This document shows positions 1 to 12,409 of a DNA stretch of 64,000 nucleotides, in pieces; the stretch's first letter is position 1, and every line of letters starts with the position of its first letter. The notes under the pieces are model-generated. The model had not been told where the DNA came from and made no database searches. It saw nothing but the letters and a program-made list of their open reading frames with translations. Both the position numbers and the translations under genes were made by a program. This DNA is from Cornus controversa (Eukaryota > Streptophyta > Magnoliopsida > Cornales > Cornaceae), in assembly GCA_026545225.1 (NCBI GenBank), contig CM048852.1:56303146-56367145 (forward strand). The letters run 5' to 3'.

Positions 1-186
1 CTTGAGCCTCACCTGAAATTGATGTATCATAGTCGAATGCCTGGTCAGTCCAAATCCAAAAACCAAATATTTGCTCTTTGTACCATGTACAATTTCTTTT
101 TCCCTAGGATTAACACTGTTCGCTGAAACTGATAAACTGTGCATGTTCTCTTCATTCTGTTCAACTTTATATGTATATATGTATAA

Positions 187-240
<54 letters not shown>
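187..240. repeat. Compound microsatellite (TG)n(TA)n(GA)n
   Basis: A run of TG dinucleotides passes into TA and then GA dinucleotides. The same TA/GA compound structure recurs at 691-740, 23151-23202 and 46030-46070, typical of plant intergenic DNA. Confidence 0.95.
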
Positions 241-690
241 GGGCAGGCAGGCAGGAGCACATGTGAATCCGGGTTTCACGTTGAGGAGTGGTTAGAACTT
301 ATTGTAACTTGTTGAACTAACTGAGATAAGCCGATTTACCTGTCTATTCAAAATATTTCAACCCCACACCAGTCACAACTTTTTCTTCCTGATGTAGTAC
401 TTATGATGATATATGATGGATCATCCTACTAGTAATTAATTAGAGATTTTGATTAGACTGTTTAACAAAAACCATATCAAAATAAGCTAAAACCAAGACA
501 AGTTACTGTGCTTTGACAGGTAGTAGTAGGTAAACTTTAGACTTGTCATTTTCATTTCTCTGCCAGGTAGTTTTGCTTTTAGTGCTGAAGCAACACTCAC
601 TCACAAAGTCAGACCCGCGTCAGTTTTAACTCTTTATAGTTTGTAGTGAATTCAGGGTAACTGTTGTTACCTGCTTCCTCAAATACAGAC

Positions 691-706
691 ACTCTCTCTC
701 TCTCTC

Positions 707-740
<34 letters not shown>
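691..740. repeat. Compound microsatellite (TC)n(TA)n
   Basis: TC dinucleotides are followed by about 13 TA units. No coding meaning. Confidence 0.95.
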
Positions 741-741
<1 letters not shown>

Positions 742-869
742 CGATCTTAGTAACAAGGAGAAGGGATGGTATTGAAACAGGAGCAGCTGGTGGGTAATAA
801 ATTTAGTTAGACATGTCTAACTAGAAATTAGGAATGGAGGAGTTGATGACACATTTGCAACAATTAAAA

Positions 870-909
870 TTACTCTTGTATATGGGTTGGAGTGAGATCT
901 GACTTCTCA
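870..909. repeat. 40-bp exact direct repeat, copy 1
   Basis: These 40 bases, beginning TTACTCTTGTATATGGG and ending CTGACTTCTCA, recur exactly at 2705-2744 in the same orientation, 1.8 kb away. Flanks do not match beyond the 40 bases. Function unknown; see findings. Confidence 0.9.
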
Positions 910-1533
910 ATTGTCCAAAAAGTCAGTGATTACTGTTGGAAAGGATGATTGGATGGGACACTGATCAATGGAAGCAACATTGCTAAATCAGACTACTGCA
1001 AAATGTGTGAGACATAACAGAGCTATATATATATATATATATATGATAGGACTGTTCTTGAATTAATGTGATCAACACTGATTGTTTATCATGACCTATA
1101 TTGATCAATCGTTTCTGGGTTTAGCTTTATTAAAAGCTGAGATTGTTTAGCTAGCAAACAGGGGTTCTACTTCGTTGATCCCTTGTTCCATCCTTACTAG
1201 TGATATTGTATATGTTATTAAAACACTAGTTGTGCATTCCAATTGTAATTGATCGATCACAATACATGCATGTTGATTCAATATTAACGGTACCACTAAG
1301 CAAATCCATTGATACAGTGACATGTTGATATCCTTGGCACTAGACAAAATGAGCCAAGTTTGAGTTGAATTCATCAGGATCTAAATTACATGAGTCTAGG
1401 TCCATTTCTTTAGTGTGTTTGTGTTATAATTAGAGAGCTCACTGTTCCCTTGTGAAGAAGTTGACTAGTTCCGAACACAGAATTAATATATATTTTTAAT
1501 TGAGAGTGGGTTTTGACGTAATAATAAAATTAA

Positions 1534-1714
1534 AAAAAATGCTAAACTTTATGAAATTATTTTATGAATTTTTATCATGAATGATGTGACAGGTGATAGT
1601 ATTATTGAGACTTCGTGTATGAGGAGAATTCTGTCAATACTAACTCATCATTTAATTATCACATCATTTATGATAAAAATTCATCAAATAATTTTATGAT
1701 ATGTAACACTGCTC
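1534..1714. mobile_element. Small inverted-repeat MITE (probably Mutator-type)
   Basis: Arms of about 50 bases (about 1540-1592 and 1660-1714) are inverted copies; both contain GAATTTTTATCAT followed by ATGATGTGA. A 9-bp direct repeat TAAAATTAA flanks the pair at 1525-1533 and 1715-1723. Length of about 181 bp, no coding capacity and a 9-bp duplication suit a Mutator-type MITE. The flanking repeat is AT-rich, so chance is possible. Confidence 0.6.
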
Positions 1715-2126
1715 TAAAATTAACTACTCTATATTATATTCTCTGGAAGTAATGAATTCGTGCACTCATATAATACTTTACACACAAGGCATGTGCAGAT
1801 AATGCTAATTACGTATCTAATTAACTTTACTTTAACACAAGATAAGAATCACAAATTTTTAATTTTCACCATTGAATGGTAAATTTATTTAACTTTTCAC
1901 ATATTTCAAAATTTGAGTCATTAAGAAAATTCATCATGGAAAAACTCTTTGGATAATCTTACTGTTTTTAAAAATATAATTAAGCTTCACGTTTGATGTG
2001 ATTTTGACCAATAAATTAAGTTCAGGGACATTATTTTGACTTACAATTTCAGTGTGTATGCCACAACTCTTTCTCATGAATGCGCACGTATTTGTGTTCT
2101 AATTTTATGATAGAGTAATACTTTCA

Positions 2127-2563
2127 GGTAAATTATTCTGACCTCCATCATCTTTTGCCTAATTATTCTTAAATTAAATTTTTTTAATTTGATGATCAAA
2201 TTCTTTTGAAGTCTGGTTGAATTTACTCTGAATACTCCTATAGTTAATTGACGGTTAATTTCGTTAAAATTAATTAACATAAAAAGAATCAAAATATCAA
2301 AATTATCTTCGGTAGCGATAGTGCTGGTGTGATATTGATGGAGAAAATATATATAAAAAATGTTAATCTCACTCAAATGATTAGAAATTGAAAATATTTT
2401 TACACAAAAATATTATAACTTGAGAGTACTTTTATAATTGTATATTAGATGTGATTTTATTTAATGAATGATTATTATGATAGAATTGTCAATGTAATTT
2501 TGTAAAAACTTTAATGTGAGAATAATTAAGTTAAATTTTAAGAGAGGGGGAGAGTAATTTACC
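2127..2563. mobile_element. Mutator-like MITE, related to 29587-29929
   Basis: It begins GGTAAATTATTCTGACC and ends with the inverse of GGTAAATTACTCTCCCC. Flanking 9-mers ATACTTTCA and CCACTTTTA agree at 6 of 9 positions. Interior blocks such as GTTAATTGACGGTTAA and GGTAGCGATAGTGCTGG match, in inverse orientation, the element at 29587-29929, so both belong to one family. No coding region is evident. Confidence 0.6.
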
Positions 2564-2704
2564 CCACTTTTAAACCTATGTCATGTAAATATCATATTGT
2601 TTTATTGACATTCCACAATTGAAGGAATGGGCCCGGGCTTGATGGTTGCCTTTTAGGCTTGGGTCCACTGTTAAATGTGCACCAAACTAAGAAACATATG
2701 CATC

Positions 2705-2744
2705 TTACTCTTGTATATGGGTTGGAGTGAGATCTGACTTCTCA
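2705..2744. repeat. 40-bp exact direct repeat, copy 2
   Basis: Identical to 870-909 over all 40 bases, same orientation. Confidence 0.9.
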
Positions 2745-3375
2745 TATGAACTGTAATTATTTTTTCTCAAGTAACCTTGTTCTTTTAAATGAAATAGCAA
2801 ATTCATTGAACAAAACATTATTAATTAATATTGAAGTGCAAATTTTTTATCCTAATGTCGAACAAAGTCACCCCCACTAAAATAATTTTTATCTTAATTT
2901 TTGATTCTTATCGAGAAAAAATGTTCTCAAATATATGAATTAAAAGAAAAAGAATTAAAAAAGAAAACAAGCATAGAATCTATTTCACTTGATTTTTATT
3001 TCGCCTACACCATTTTATATCTTGAAAATTAAAACATTTCAAAAGCACTCCAAACAGTGAAACAACTCCATCATACAACATCACACAATTGTAACCATAT
3101 GTGACCACACCCCTCTGCCTGGGCCCAACCACACAGAGAACAAATTCCTTTAATTTTCTCTGTGCTGAACGAGAAATTATTAATTATTTTGTGAAGTGAG
3201 AAATTTTCACTATTAGTAAAATTTAATACTTTATAATTTCTTATAATAATAAAAAATTGTGTTTTACTAGCGGTAGCTACTCGTGCAAACCCTCCCCTGA
3301 CCTCAAAGTTTCAGAAAACGTGTCATCGCAACACAAACCAAGCACCTTCACTTCACAACACTCAACTTCTGTTGC

Positions 3376-3428
3376 CACGTGTCACTAACCCACAAAATCA
3401 AACACCACCTCACCTGTGTTATATAATA
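3376..3428 (+). promoter_or_regulatory. Relict PEBP promoter: G-box and TATA box
   Basis: CACGTG (3376-3381) lies inside GCCACGTGTC, the classic plant G-box context bound by bZIP/bHLH proteins. TTATATAAT (3419-3428) is a good TATA box about 120 bases before the ATG of the PEBP pseudogene. Motif matches only. Confidence 0.45.
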
Positions 3429-3522
3429 CACCTACATACATATTACTACTAATTAGACATATATATTCACCAACTAAATCACTTGACTTTGGCAAGAAAA
3501 GAGACTCAAAGAAATTAAGCTC

Positions 3523-3523
3523 A

Positions 3524-3549
<26 letters not shown>
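3523..3549. repeat. (TA)n microsatellite abutting the PEBP start codon
   Basis: About 13-14 TA units end in the ATG of the PEBP pseudogene, so the A of ATG is the last array base. Array length sets the 5' leader length. Confidence 0.9.
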
Positions 3550-3554
<5 letters not shown>

Positions 3555-4312
3555 CGACGAGTTCAGGCTAGTATGTCCTAGTATAAACAAGGAGGGGAGA
3601 CTGCCCCGGAAGTACACCTGGGAAGCGCAGGGTGCCTTAAAGAACATATCGCCGCAGTTGGAATGGTACAATGGACAATATTTACCTATTTATTGGTGTG
3701 TAGGTGAGTCCTCCTGACCGCTGATGTGTCTCAATAAAAAATCAACACATCAATTTTAATTACAAAATTAAATTTAAAATGTAATAAATAAGTATAATAA
3801 ATGAGGTTTAAAATGAAATAAATAAGTATAATAAATGAGATTGACCTCATTTATTATACTTATTTATTACACTTTAAAATTAACGTGTTCAATTTTTATT
3901 GGGACATATCAGTGGTCAAGAGGGTTCACCTACTACATACTGATGAGTAGGTAAGTATTATCCATGGTACAACTTGCCAGATGGAACGAAGAGCTTAGCT
4001 TTAATAGTGCAGGATATAGATGCTCCTGATGCAAGTGGTCCCATCGTGCCATGGACTGTTTGGGTGGTGGTAAATATTCCGCCCACCTTAAAGCGCCTGC
4101 CAGAGGGATTTTCCGGCAAGGAGGAGGAGGTGGGAGGCGATTATGGCGGGATCAATGAATGACACAATGATTATAAGGTTCCCGGGTGGCGTGGGCCTAA
4201 GTTGCCCTCACACGGACACCGCTTCGAGTTCAAACTCTATGCACTGGATGAGGACTTGCATTTAGGTAACAAGGTACGTACGTATATGCTAGCATAACAT
4301 GGGTTTTGGACA

Positions 4313-4352
<40 letters not shown>

Positions 4353-4507
4353 TTGTGTGTGCAGTTATATCATATATGTGTATATATATTGCATAGGTTG
4401 TGTATATCATATGTGGGGTTGCATATATGCAGGTGACAAAGGAGAAAGTGTTGGAGCCAATTGAAGGACATGTGCTTGGGGAGGCAGTCTTGGTTGCTAT
4501 ATTCTGA
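3550..4507 (+). pseudogene. PEBP family (YbhB/YbcL-type) pseudogene
   Basis: Relict of a plant phosphatidylethanolamine-binding-family protein of the small bacterial YbhB/YbcL type (UPF0098), distinct from FT/TFL1. The frame opens with ATG at 3550 (MADEFRLVCPSI, then GRLPRKYTWE and ISPQLEWYN). After the insertion at 3672-3963 it resumes in the same frame as NLPDGTKSLALIVQDIDAPD, then PWTVWVV, HNDYKVPGWRGP and LPSHGHRFEFKLYALDED. A GT-AG intron (4274-4432, phase 0) leads to VTKEKVLEPIEGHVLGEAVL and stop TGA at 4505-4507. There are two breaks. The transposon splits codon Asn and brings a stop at 3715-3717. Independently, TGA at 4160-4162 replaces the sense codon (Gly in relatives I recall) before HNDYK. 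The family is about 160-165 residues; otherwise the full length is present, so decay looks recent. Confidence 0.9.
3672..3963. mobile_element. Mutator-type MITE inserted in the PEBP exon
   Basis: A 292-bp fold-back element. The 9-bp ATGGTACAA lies at 3663-3671 and again at 3964-3972; removing one copy plus the element restores the PEBP reading frame exactly. The termini are long inverted repeats: TGGACAATATTTACCTA at the left and the inverse of GGATAATACTTACCTA at the right, with similarity continuing through GTGAGTCCTCCTGACC and AATAAATAAGTATAATAAAT. A 9-bp duplication is the Mutator superfamily signature. No protein is encoded. Confidence 0.92.
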
Positions 4508-7113
4508 TGGATGGTCGACGTTTCTACTCTTTTTCTGTGTTTGAAGTGAATGGCCAGTTTGTACTTTGCATTTGTTCCAATTAAATTCTCTAGCTGTCTT
4601 TCTTTGTACCCTTTTTATGTTTTGTTGTTTTAATTTCCTTTTGTTTTGGTTGTGTGGAGAATCAATGACGCATGGGGTGTATTGTACGTGATAAAATAAA
4701 ATATATATAAAAAATCAACTAATATATTTGGCATAATCAAATTTTCATCCAAAGCAATTGGAAAATATACTAAGTATCATTTAGAACCAAATAAAATCAC
4801 ATACAACTCAAAATTGAACCCAAAATTACTCCGAATTCGAAAACCTGCAACCTATGTATGCATTTATGCACGAGCTTACTAATTTACAACTTCAAATTCA
4901 GATAAATCATCAACAATGTCCAAATCAATACAAGACAAATAGAGTTCCATAGAACCAAAAAATAATCATAATTAATAATTTGAACCTAAATTTTACTAAA
5001 ATTGAGAATTTTTTTCCTTTTTGGCGTTTAATAATTATCATATTATTTTCAGTTGAATTAAATTAAAAAGAGAGTGACAAATATTGTATTTCAAAATAAT
5101 AACATTATTGAAGTTAGTGTAATTTTTAAATCAAAATGGTAACATTATTGTCTACTGTTATTGTTATTTTTCAGCCTCTTTGGGCTTTGTTTTAGTGGGG
5201 CCAAGGCGTCCTTTGTGTCTTCTGGTAACTTTGTTCCACTTGGGCTTGCCCTCTCTGTTTTCTTTACTCTTGTGAGCCTCGGCCCTTTTTCTTTCTCTGG
5301 GCTTTGCTAAACTAACTCATTCACCACTTTTGTCTTTAGGGTCTGAATCCATCAACCTTCAAAGTAGAGAATATAGTAGTATTAAATTACCGTCCTGACA
5401 TTGATAAGTGTAATTTACCTTATTTTCGTTTATACATTTTTCCTACACTGATTTTTTTTTTTTGTCAAATAAACACTTTAACTATTAAATTTTGAATAAA
5501 AAACCTCCCTTGTAGTCATTTTTTATGTAAAAATATCGACATTGATCATGTAACAGTAAACTTTTATTTTGAGACGATAATGCCCTTTTTATTGGCTGAA
5601 TTGCCCAAGCGATTTAGGAAGAAGAAAACATATATATGAAGAGTTCTTTTAAAATAAACCAAAATGATGTTCATTTTTTCTTTTTGTTGCCTTTTCTTTT
5701 TTTGATAAAGAACGACAAGATTCATTCATTCCATTCACTATTAACTTACAAGTTTTTTATTTATTAATATACAAGTTATTTTTTTCATTTTGGAGACTTA
5801 AACCCTTAACTTCTACCTTGAAATAACACAAGCCACCACCCTTAATTAGGTGGGATAGTTTGAATCCTTCAAATTCCAAGAAAATTAACCAAATTTGGTG
5901 AGTTTTGAAACTCTGGCTTACGATGCAACTGTTTTTATGTTAAATTTTTTTTTTTTGAAGAAAATAAACACACTTACGAGATGTGTTTTAGTTTAAAACT
6001 GAAAATGTTAGTAATTTTTTAAATTAGTGTGTTTGATAAGGCTTTTACGCTTAAACAAATAAATGTCCTGAAAATTCAATTGCTTAACACGCTTAGCGAT
6101 TTTAATTTTAAAATTATTTTCTATTGACATATTTGTACTCATATATACGACTCAATCGTCTACCGTCGTGAATTATCCTTTCATATTTAATTTTTTCCAT
6201 GATTCCTCTCTGTAACTTCTGTATAAAAAAAAAAAATTCTAATACCATATGTTTTCACATAACTCTTCTCACCAATAATGTTAAAGGTAAAGTTGAATAT
6301 TTAACTTCTTCCACGATTCATCCTCTACAACTTTTGTATAAAAAAAATTCTCCAATAACATCTGTTTTCCCATAACTTTTTTCACCAAGAATCCTAAAAT
6401 TAGGGTAAATGTTTATATTCAATTTCTTCCATGATTCCTCTTTGCAACTTTTGTATAAAAAAATCTTCAATACTATTCATTTTCACATTACTCTTCTCAA
6501 CAAGAACCCTAAAATTAGGGTGAAGTTTCATATTCAACTTATTTCATGATTCTTTCTCTTGAACTTTTGTATTAAAAAAAAAATTCAATACTATCTGGTT
6601 TCGCACAATTCTTTCATACCAATAATGAGTTTGTACATATATACATGTGTTGTGGAGTACATTTTTTTTAAATTTATTCTACCACAAATTAAAATATTGA
6701 ACATTAACAACAATAATTCAATTAATTTAACCAAAATATAATACAAAATTAATATTATAAATCAATTTAAAATTTTCTAAAATTATCAAATACAATAGGT
6801 GGATGTAAAATTAACAAAAAATACTAGAAAAGCAAAATAGTGACGAGATGAAGGGAAAATATTTATCTATAAATAATAACATATCCCAAAATAACCAAAA
6901 AAAAAAAAACTTGTGAATTACATGTTAGACTTTAGACTCAAATGAACTTATCCCTCTATAAAAAATATATATATATATTTGAGTTAAATTAGTTATTGTA
7001 TCAATTTTTTTACACTATCTTTAATAAAAAATATAGGTCATGATAATTTTTCAGTTTTATGAACAGCCCCTAACTCCTAAATTCCAATATATTTCAAACA
7101 TAAAAATAAAATT
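4508..7113. other. AT-rich intergenic region
   Basis: I see no gene. After the PEBP 3' end the sequence is AT-rich and pyrimidine-rich, with poly(T)/poly(A) runs and a four-copy tandem repeat at 6182-6630. Confidence 0.7.
6182..6630. repeat. Four-copy tandem repeat, about 115-bp unit
   Basis: Four diverged units start near 6182, 6296, 6415 and 6530. Each carries ATATTYAAYTTYTTCCAYGATTC, then ACTTTTGTATAAAAAAA, then CACATAACTCTTCTCACCAA. Spacing is about 112-119 bp. No coding frame. Confidence 0.85.
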
Positions 7114-7453
7114 TTAATCCAATTCAACTATATTTCCTTTCCCTTTTCCAAATCTCAATATCCTAACAAAGTTGGTTCCAAAATCCAAACACATAACCAG
7201 GGTCATCTTTTTTTTTATGATGAAAAAACATCGCACATTGGCGATATCACTTTGTCCCACATCATTAATTTTCAATCCCGTGATAACTATCGAATGAAAC
7301 CGACCATGGACCGACCCTCCTGTGAAAAGACTCTCTCTCATCCACACCCATCTCTCAAAACCCTCTCATTGATTGCTCAGTGAACACTAGTCAAAACTCT
7401 GCAAACCTCAAGCTTTTTGCTCTCACACTTCTGAGATTCAAAGAGATTTGGAA

Positions 7454-10400
7454 ATGAAAGGGACGAATTTGAGTGGGGTCGAAAATGGCGAAAACAACGA
7501 GGAGATCGAGTGGGAGGTGAGACCCGGTGGAATGCTTGTTCAGAAGAGAGAAGATGGTAATGATGTCGATCATAGCGATGATGGTGTTGGTGGGTCCACA
7601 ATCAAGATCAAGGTGTCTCATGGGTCTAACCAGTACGACCTCACCGTCCCTTCTCAATCCACTTTTGGTAATTCTTCTTCAGGAACTTTTCGTTTCGGGG
7701 ATTCTTTTCCCTTTTTTTTTACTCTGTTTGGGTTTTGGAAAGCGTGACTGGAGATAAGGAAACACACGGTTTAACATGGAAACCAAATTTTAATAATTCC
7801 GAGAAACAAACTGAACCTAACACATATGTGCGTGTGGTAATGGGTTTTTAATTTAGGGATAAGCTTCGAATCTGGCTTCTTGTTAACCTGTCTTGTTGTT
7901 TATCGTTTTCCTTCTTCCCTCCCTCGTGTATATCATTGTGTGTGTGATTGTATGTATATATCTAACAGAGTTACGATTAAGACCGGTTTATGAGCATTTG
8001 TGCCGATGTACTAGATCTGGTGGTTTTTACTTTCCTATATGTCTAGTAACATTTTGTTGAACGTGGATTTGTTGAAATTATAACTGCTATATATTGTTCT
8101 TTTAATTTCATATCTCTGACATCGATGTATAAATCGTTTTTGTGTGAGATTGATATATGTGTGTATATATATATGCGCGTATGGTTTACAATTCATTAAT
8201 TGGAAGGATTTAGGGTGGACTTTGCTCAGAGATTTTTCTTCCTTCCGGAAATTGGTTCAGAGATCTTGCCCACTGTAAAATCTTTTAAGTCTCTAAAATA
8301 AGCAAAATTGTTTGTATACTCTCTTGACTTTCTATTTGATTAAAGGTGTTTGAGTTTTTTCGTAAAGAAATTCATTTGATCTTCAATATGCTAACTTCAT
8401 TTATAGTTCTATCTATTACCTTGTAATTTAAGACAGTTGAGGTATTATGTTTCTTTATAAATTTACTTAATTATCTGGTTTCATTTCTCTATGTGGTTGG
8501 TGTGTATCTGCTTTGCTTCACTTACAAAAGAAGCATCTTGTAACTATTGCTTGTTTTGAAAGTAGTTTCTGTAACACCAGGTTTACTTTCAGTGGAAGCA
8601 TTTTGTAGTGATTGCTTCTTTTCAATTAGTTTTATGCAACACCAGACAAAAACTAAAATAAAAGGAGATATTGCCAAATTGACTAATTTGAGGGGTCACA
8701 AAAGAAGTACAATTGATTCTCCCAACTATTCATCTGCAATTTTTCATGTGTTGTGCATTTAGTGCTAAACTCACAACAGTGGGTGTACTAGGACAGCGGA
8801 TATGCCGTAGTTAGTTTGAGACTCAATCTGCTAAAATAGAAGCTGGTGACTTGGTTTTGTTGGGGTTACCATGGAGCAGATACCAGGATGAAATCAATTG
8901 TCTATCCATCAATTGTCTAAATTCTGATGCATATCATAAGTTCATCAAAATCTTCACTTCTGATCTTGGAGGTGTTACATGGTTTTTAAATTTGATTTTT
9001 ATTGATGAAAGGGGATCTGAAAAGGTTAATTGCCCAAAAAACCAGTTTGGAGCCTAACGAGCAGAGACTGTTGTTTAGAGGAAAGGAAAAAGAAGATCAG
9101 GATTATTTGCACATGGCAGGTGTCAAGGACAATGCAAAGCTGTTACTCATGGAGGACTTGGCAAGCAAAGAAAAGAAACTTGAAGAGGCGAAGGGAACCA
9201 TTGAGTCATCAAGAGCCTGTGCAGCTGTAGCTGAAGTCAGAGTAGAGGTTGACAAGCTTTCGGAACAGGTGGATCCATTTGTATACATTTGTTTACAATT
9301 ATCATTTCCCACTTGGAGGTTTATGTGGATTATTTTGTTTTCTAGGTTGCTGCTTTGGAAATAGTTGTGTCTGGTGGGACCAAGGTCGCGGAGAAGGAAT
9401 TCATTGTTTTATCGGAATTGCTAATGAGGCAGCTGCTGAAATTAGATAGCATCGAGGCTGAAGGAGAAGGGAGATTGCAGCGAAAAATTGAGGTTAGTAC
9501 TGAATGCCACTGAAGTTGCTAATGAGGCAGTTGGCAAGATTGTATAGCATTAGGGCAGGAATTGCTTCTTTAATAGGCTATTGTTATCTTTTATCTACTT
9601 AAATGGGATCATTGGTGCCTGGAAAAAAATTGGGATCATTTGGTTGGTGGATTTCAGTACTTCTTTGTCGGGGCCGGCTGGACCATTAGGCCACTTAGGC
9701 GGTCGCCTAAGGCCCCAGCCAATAGAAGGCCTCCAAATTATTTCATTTCCTTAATAAGAGTTCCTAAAATTTTTATTTTCTAATATTATTAGGCTTTCTA
9801 AAATTTTTGTTTCCTTGTAGTGTTAGGCCTCTACCAATGGTAAATATTTAATAATAGGCCCAAATAATTTAATTCATTCTAAAACTTATAATTTCTATCC
9901 TTATCTCAAAATCTTCCTCTTTTTTCTCTCTGTCACTCCTCATTTCACGTTTTTTATTAATTGTTGAATATGTACTTAACGGATAATTGTAAAAAATTAG
10001 GAATTATAAAACTTTCCATCTTCTTCTATTAACTTTATCTTTTTTCTCATATTCCTCACATTTTCTCTTCTCTCATTACAACAATTTTTTGTTATAATTA
10101 ACAATAAAACAAGAAGAAGTTTAGGTGAAAAATCAACAAATGAACAACCAAGCCATCTAAAAGAATTAGAAGATAATACAATAATGAAAGAAAAATTTAT
10201 TAGCGACTTAGATTCATAATGATAATCAAATGTGTGATAAGAAAATTCTTTACGAGAACACGAAAAAAAAAAATGAATGAAAGTGAACCAAGTAAAACAA
10301 AATGAAAATCTTATTCAAAAATCATATTCTATTCCCACAAATATGAAATATCTATTCATAATGATAATCAATTTTTTTTTTAATGTTGATGTGCTAAAAT

Positions 10401-12159
10401 TTGAGTGATTTATAGAACTTGATGTTGCTTATTTTAGGATCTATACGTGGTAACAAAGCCAAAAGTTATTTTATCCTATAATAAATTCTTACAGATTGTA
10501 TACTGAATATGTGCCAGCAATCGAATATAATTGCATACTCTTTACTTACGAAAAAAATAAAAAAATATGGATCCGTATTCCATAATATAAATAATAGAAT
10601 GTCTTAAAATACTGTTATGTTAACTTATAAGCAAAGTTGATGTTAGGGCGTCTGAATTGTAAAGATAAGCTATAATACATTCTCTTAGACTCCGTTATCA
10701 TGTTTAGAATTTATGTCTTAGTATGCTCTTTGGTCAAATTATCACTTGCATCAAAGTTTTCATTGGCCTGCCGATAAAATAGCCATCACATATAGTTTGT
10801 GTTGTAATCAATTCTAATGCTCCCCGCAAAATGATCTTAGCAAGATGCAGAAAATCAAGAATTACTCTGGAGTCTATTTAATGACTCTAAATTCCATGGA
10901 CTTGAAGTGGAAGCAGATATGTAATAATGCAAAACCTGCTGATATAATACATCATGTTACAGAGTTATTGATCTTATAAATCCTATTATATTATTTATTG
11001 GATTCATTATTACACTAAAGGTGGTTATTTGGACTCAGTTCTTTATACTATAGCAAAAGTTCATAATCAGTTAAGCTATGCGGGAGTACACAAACATCTG
11101 TTACAAGGTCATGGATTTATTTATTTATTCACCGGGGGGAGAGGATGATGCAAATTTTTGATAGATAAGAGCTTTTGGGAATATGTTAAAAGAACTTTTA
11201 CTATTTTATCTATTTAAAGTCCTAATTCATATTTGTTGTCCATGATTTTGGAGAGTTCAAAGGTTTCTACTTTCTTAGTAGTTAGTACCGTAGAATTTAT
11301 TTGTTTAAAAGCATCAATGTTTGCTGATTCCCATATTTCAACTTCATTTCTATTAATATCCTTGGTCATAGTTGTTGTCAGTTGCCTCATGTCTATGAAT
11401 CATTGGTAACAAGGGGAGAGTTTATGTGGCTCATATTGTTACCAATAGTTGATTTCTTTACCCTCTTGTCGTTTTTTGAATCATGGGCCATTAGCCTAAC
11501 CCCCTCCAGCTCTGCATGAGTTGCTGAATTATGCGCTCATTACTTGGGTAAAATTAAATAAACTATGTGTTCATTATATTCTCTGTTTTTTTCCCCTCCT
11601 TGTAAATGGCTGTAAAATATTCAAGTTCAGGGAAAGACTTAAATCTGGGTATCTGGTATGACATCCCAGTCCCTAAACCTGAGCACTAGACATCTATTTT
11701 ATTGTTTTACTGTACCTTTCTTGGCATTCTATGGTAGTATAAAATGCAAACCTAAAACATCTACCATCCAAGTTTTGCATCCTCTTGCACCTCTTTCAAG
11801 AAAATCGATTTCGGCTACAAATTTCAGATTAAACTGGCATGAGTTTCTTTTAGGTTATTGCAAAACAATGTTCATAAGCTGCTATAAATTTTTTAGTTAC
11901 AACTCTGTCTAACGTATATGGTTGATGAAGACTGCAATATCAATATATAACTCCCTGGCAGGTGCGTCGTGTCCAGAGCTTGGTGGAGACAGTCGATACC
12001 CTGAAGGCAAGAAACTTGAATCCGTTTAGCAACCACAGTAATGCTGCATCAGTAACCACCAAATGGGAAACATTTGATTCTGGAGTAGGAAGCCTCAGTG
12101 CGCCACCCCCAATGCCATCATCTACAAAAATGACTCAGGATTGGGAAGCCTTTGACTAG
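7454..12159 (+). CDS. BAG family molecular chaperone regulator (BAG1-4 type)
   Basis: Hsp70/Hsc70 co-chaperone: the BAG domain binds the Hsp70 ATPase domain and promotes nucleotide release; plant BAG1-4 also carry a ubiquitin-like domain. Exons 7454-7667, 9012-9268, 9346-9492 and 11962-12159 join to 816 bases (271 residues) with GT-AG introns. Visible parts: N-terminal IEWEVRPGGMLVQKR (residues 18-32), typical of plant BAG1-4; ubiquitin-like domain about 48-119 (IKIKVSHG, TFGDLKRLIAQKT, EQRLLFRGKE); BAG domain about 140-222 (VDKLSEQVAALE, ELLMRQLLKLDSIEAEGEG, VRRVQSLVETVDTLKA); and tail motifs KWETFD and QDWEAFD, the latter the usual C-terminus. The ATG at 7454 is the first in frame after an upstream in-frame TTG and begins the conserved extension. 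Intron 3 is long (2.47 kb) and holds a transposon remnant. Group I assignment is firm; which of BAG1-4 is not resolved. Confidence 0.95.
9669..9870. mobile_element. Possible hAT-type transposon remnant in BAG intron 3
   Basis: GGGGCCGGCTGGACC followed by TTAGGCGGTCGCCTAAGGCC is strikingly GC-rich for an intron, and GGCGGTCGCC sits in a near-palindrome. Sequences like this occur at the ends of plant hAT-type elements as I recall them. No matching second end or target duplication was found, so this is a weak assignment. Confidence 0.3.
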
Positions 12160-12409
12160 TCATTATCTGTCCCTGGATTGTATAACTCATGGTTCAAGTT
12201 TTTATTTGTTGCAGCAGACCTCAAATATCTAAGGATAAACAATTTTTTCCAGAACAATTAAAATTTCGCATAATGAATATATATCTGCGTTGTTGAACTT
12301 ATCAGTTATTTCTAAAGTTCTTTCACATCTTTTTTGTTTTTCTGCATTTGATTGGTTACCCAAGGATTTCTGTTTCTTTTTTTGTGAGAATGAGAAAGCA
12401 AGATCAAAG

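Larger units (their letters stand above)
1..3375. other. Intergenic AT-rich region without a supported gene
   Basis: I see no open frame here that reads as a plant protein. The stretch holds compound microsatellites, one 40-bp exact direct repeat, two small inverted-repeat transposons (listed separately) and otherwise AT-rich unique sequence. The short open frames are driven by microsatellites or low complexity. Confidence 0.7.
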
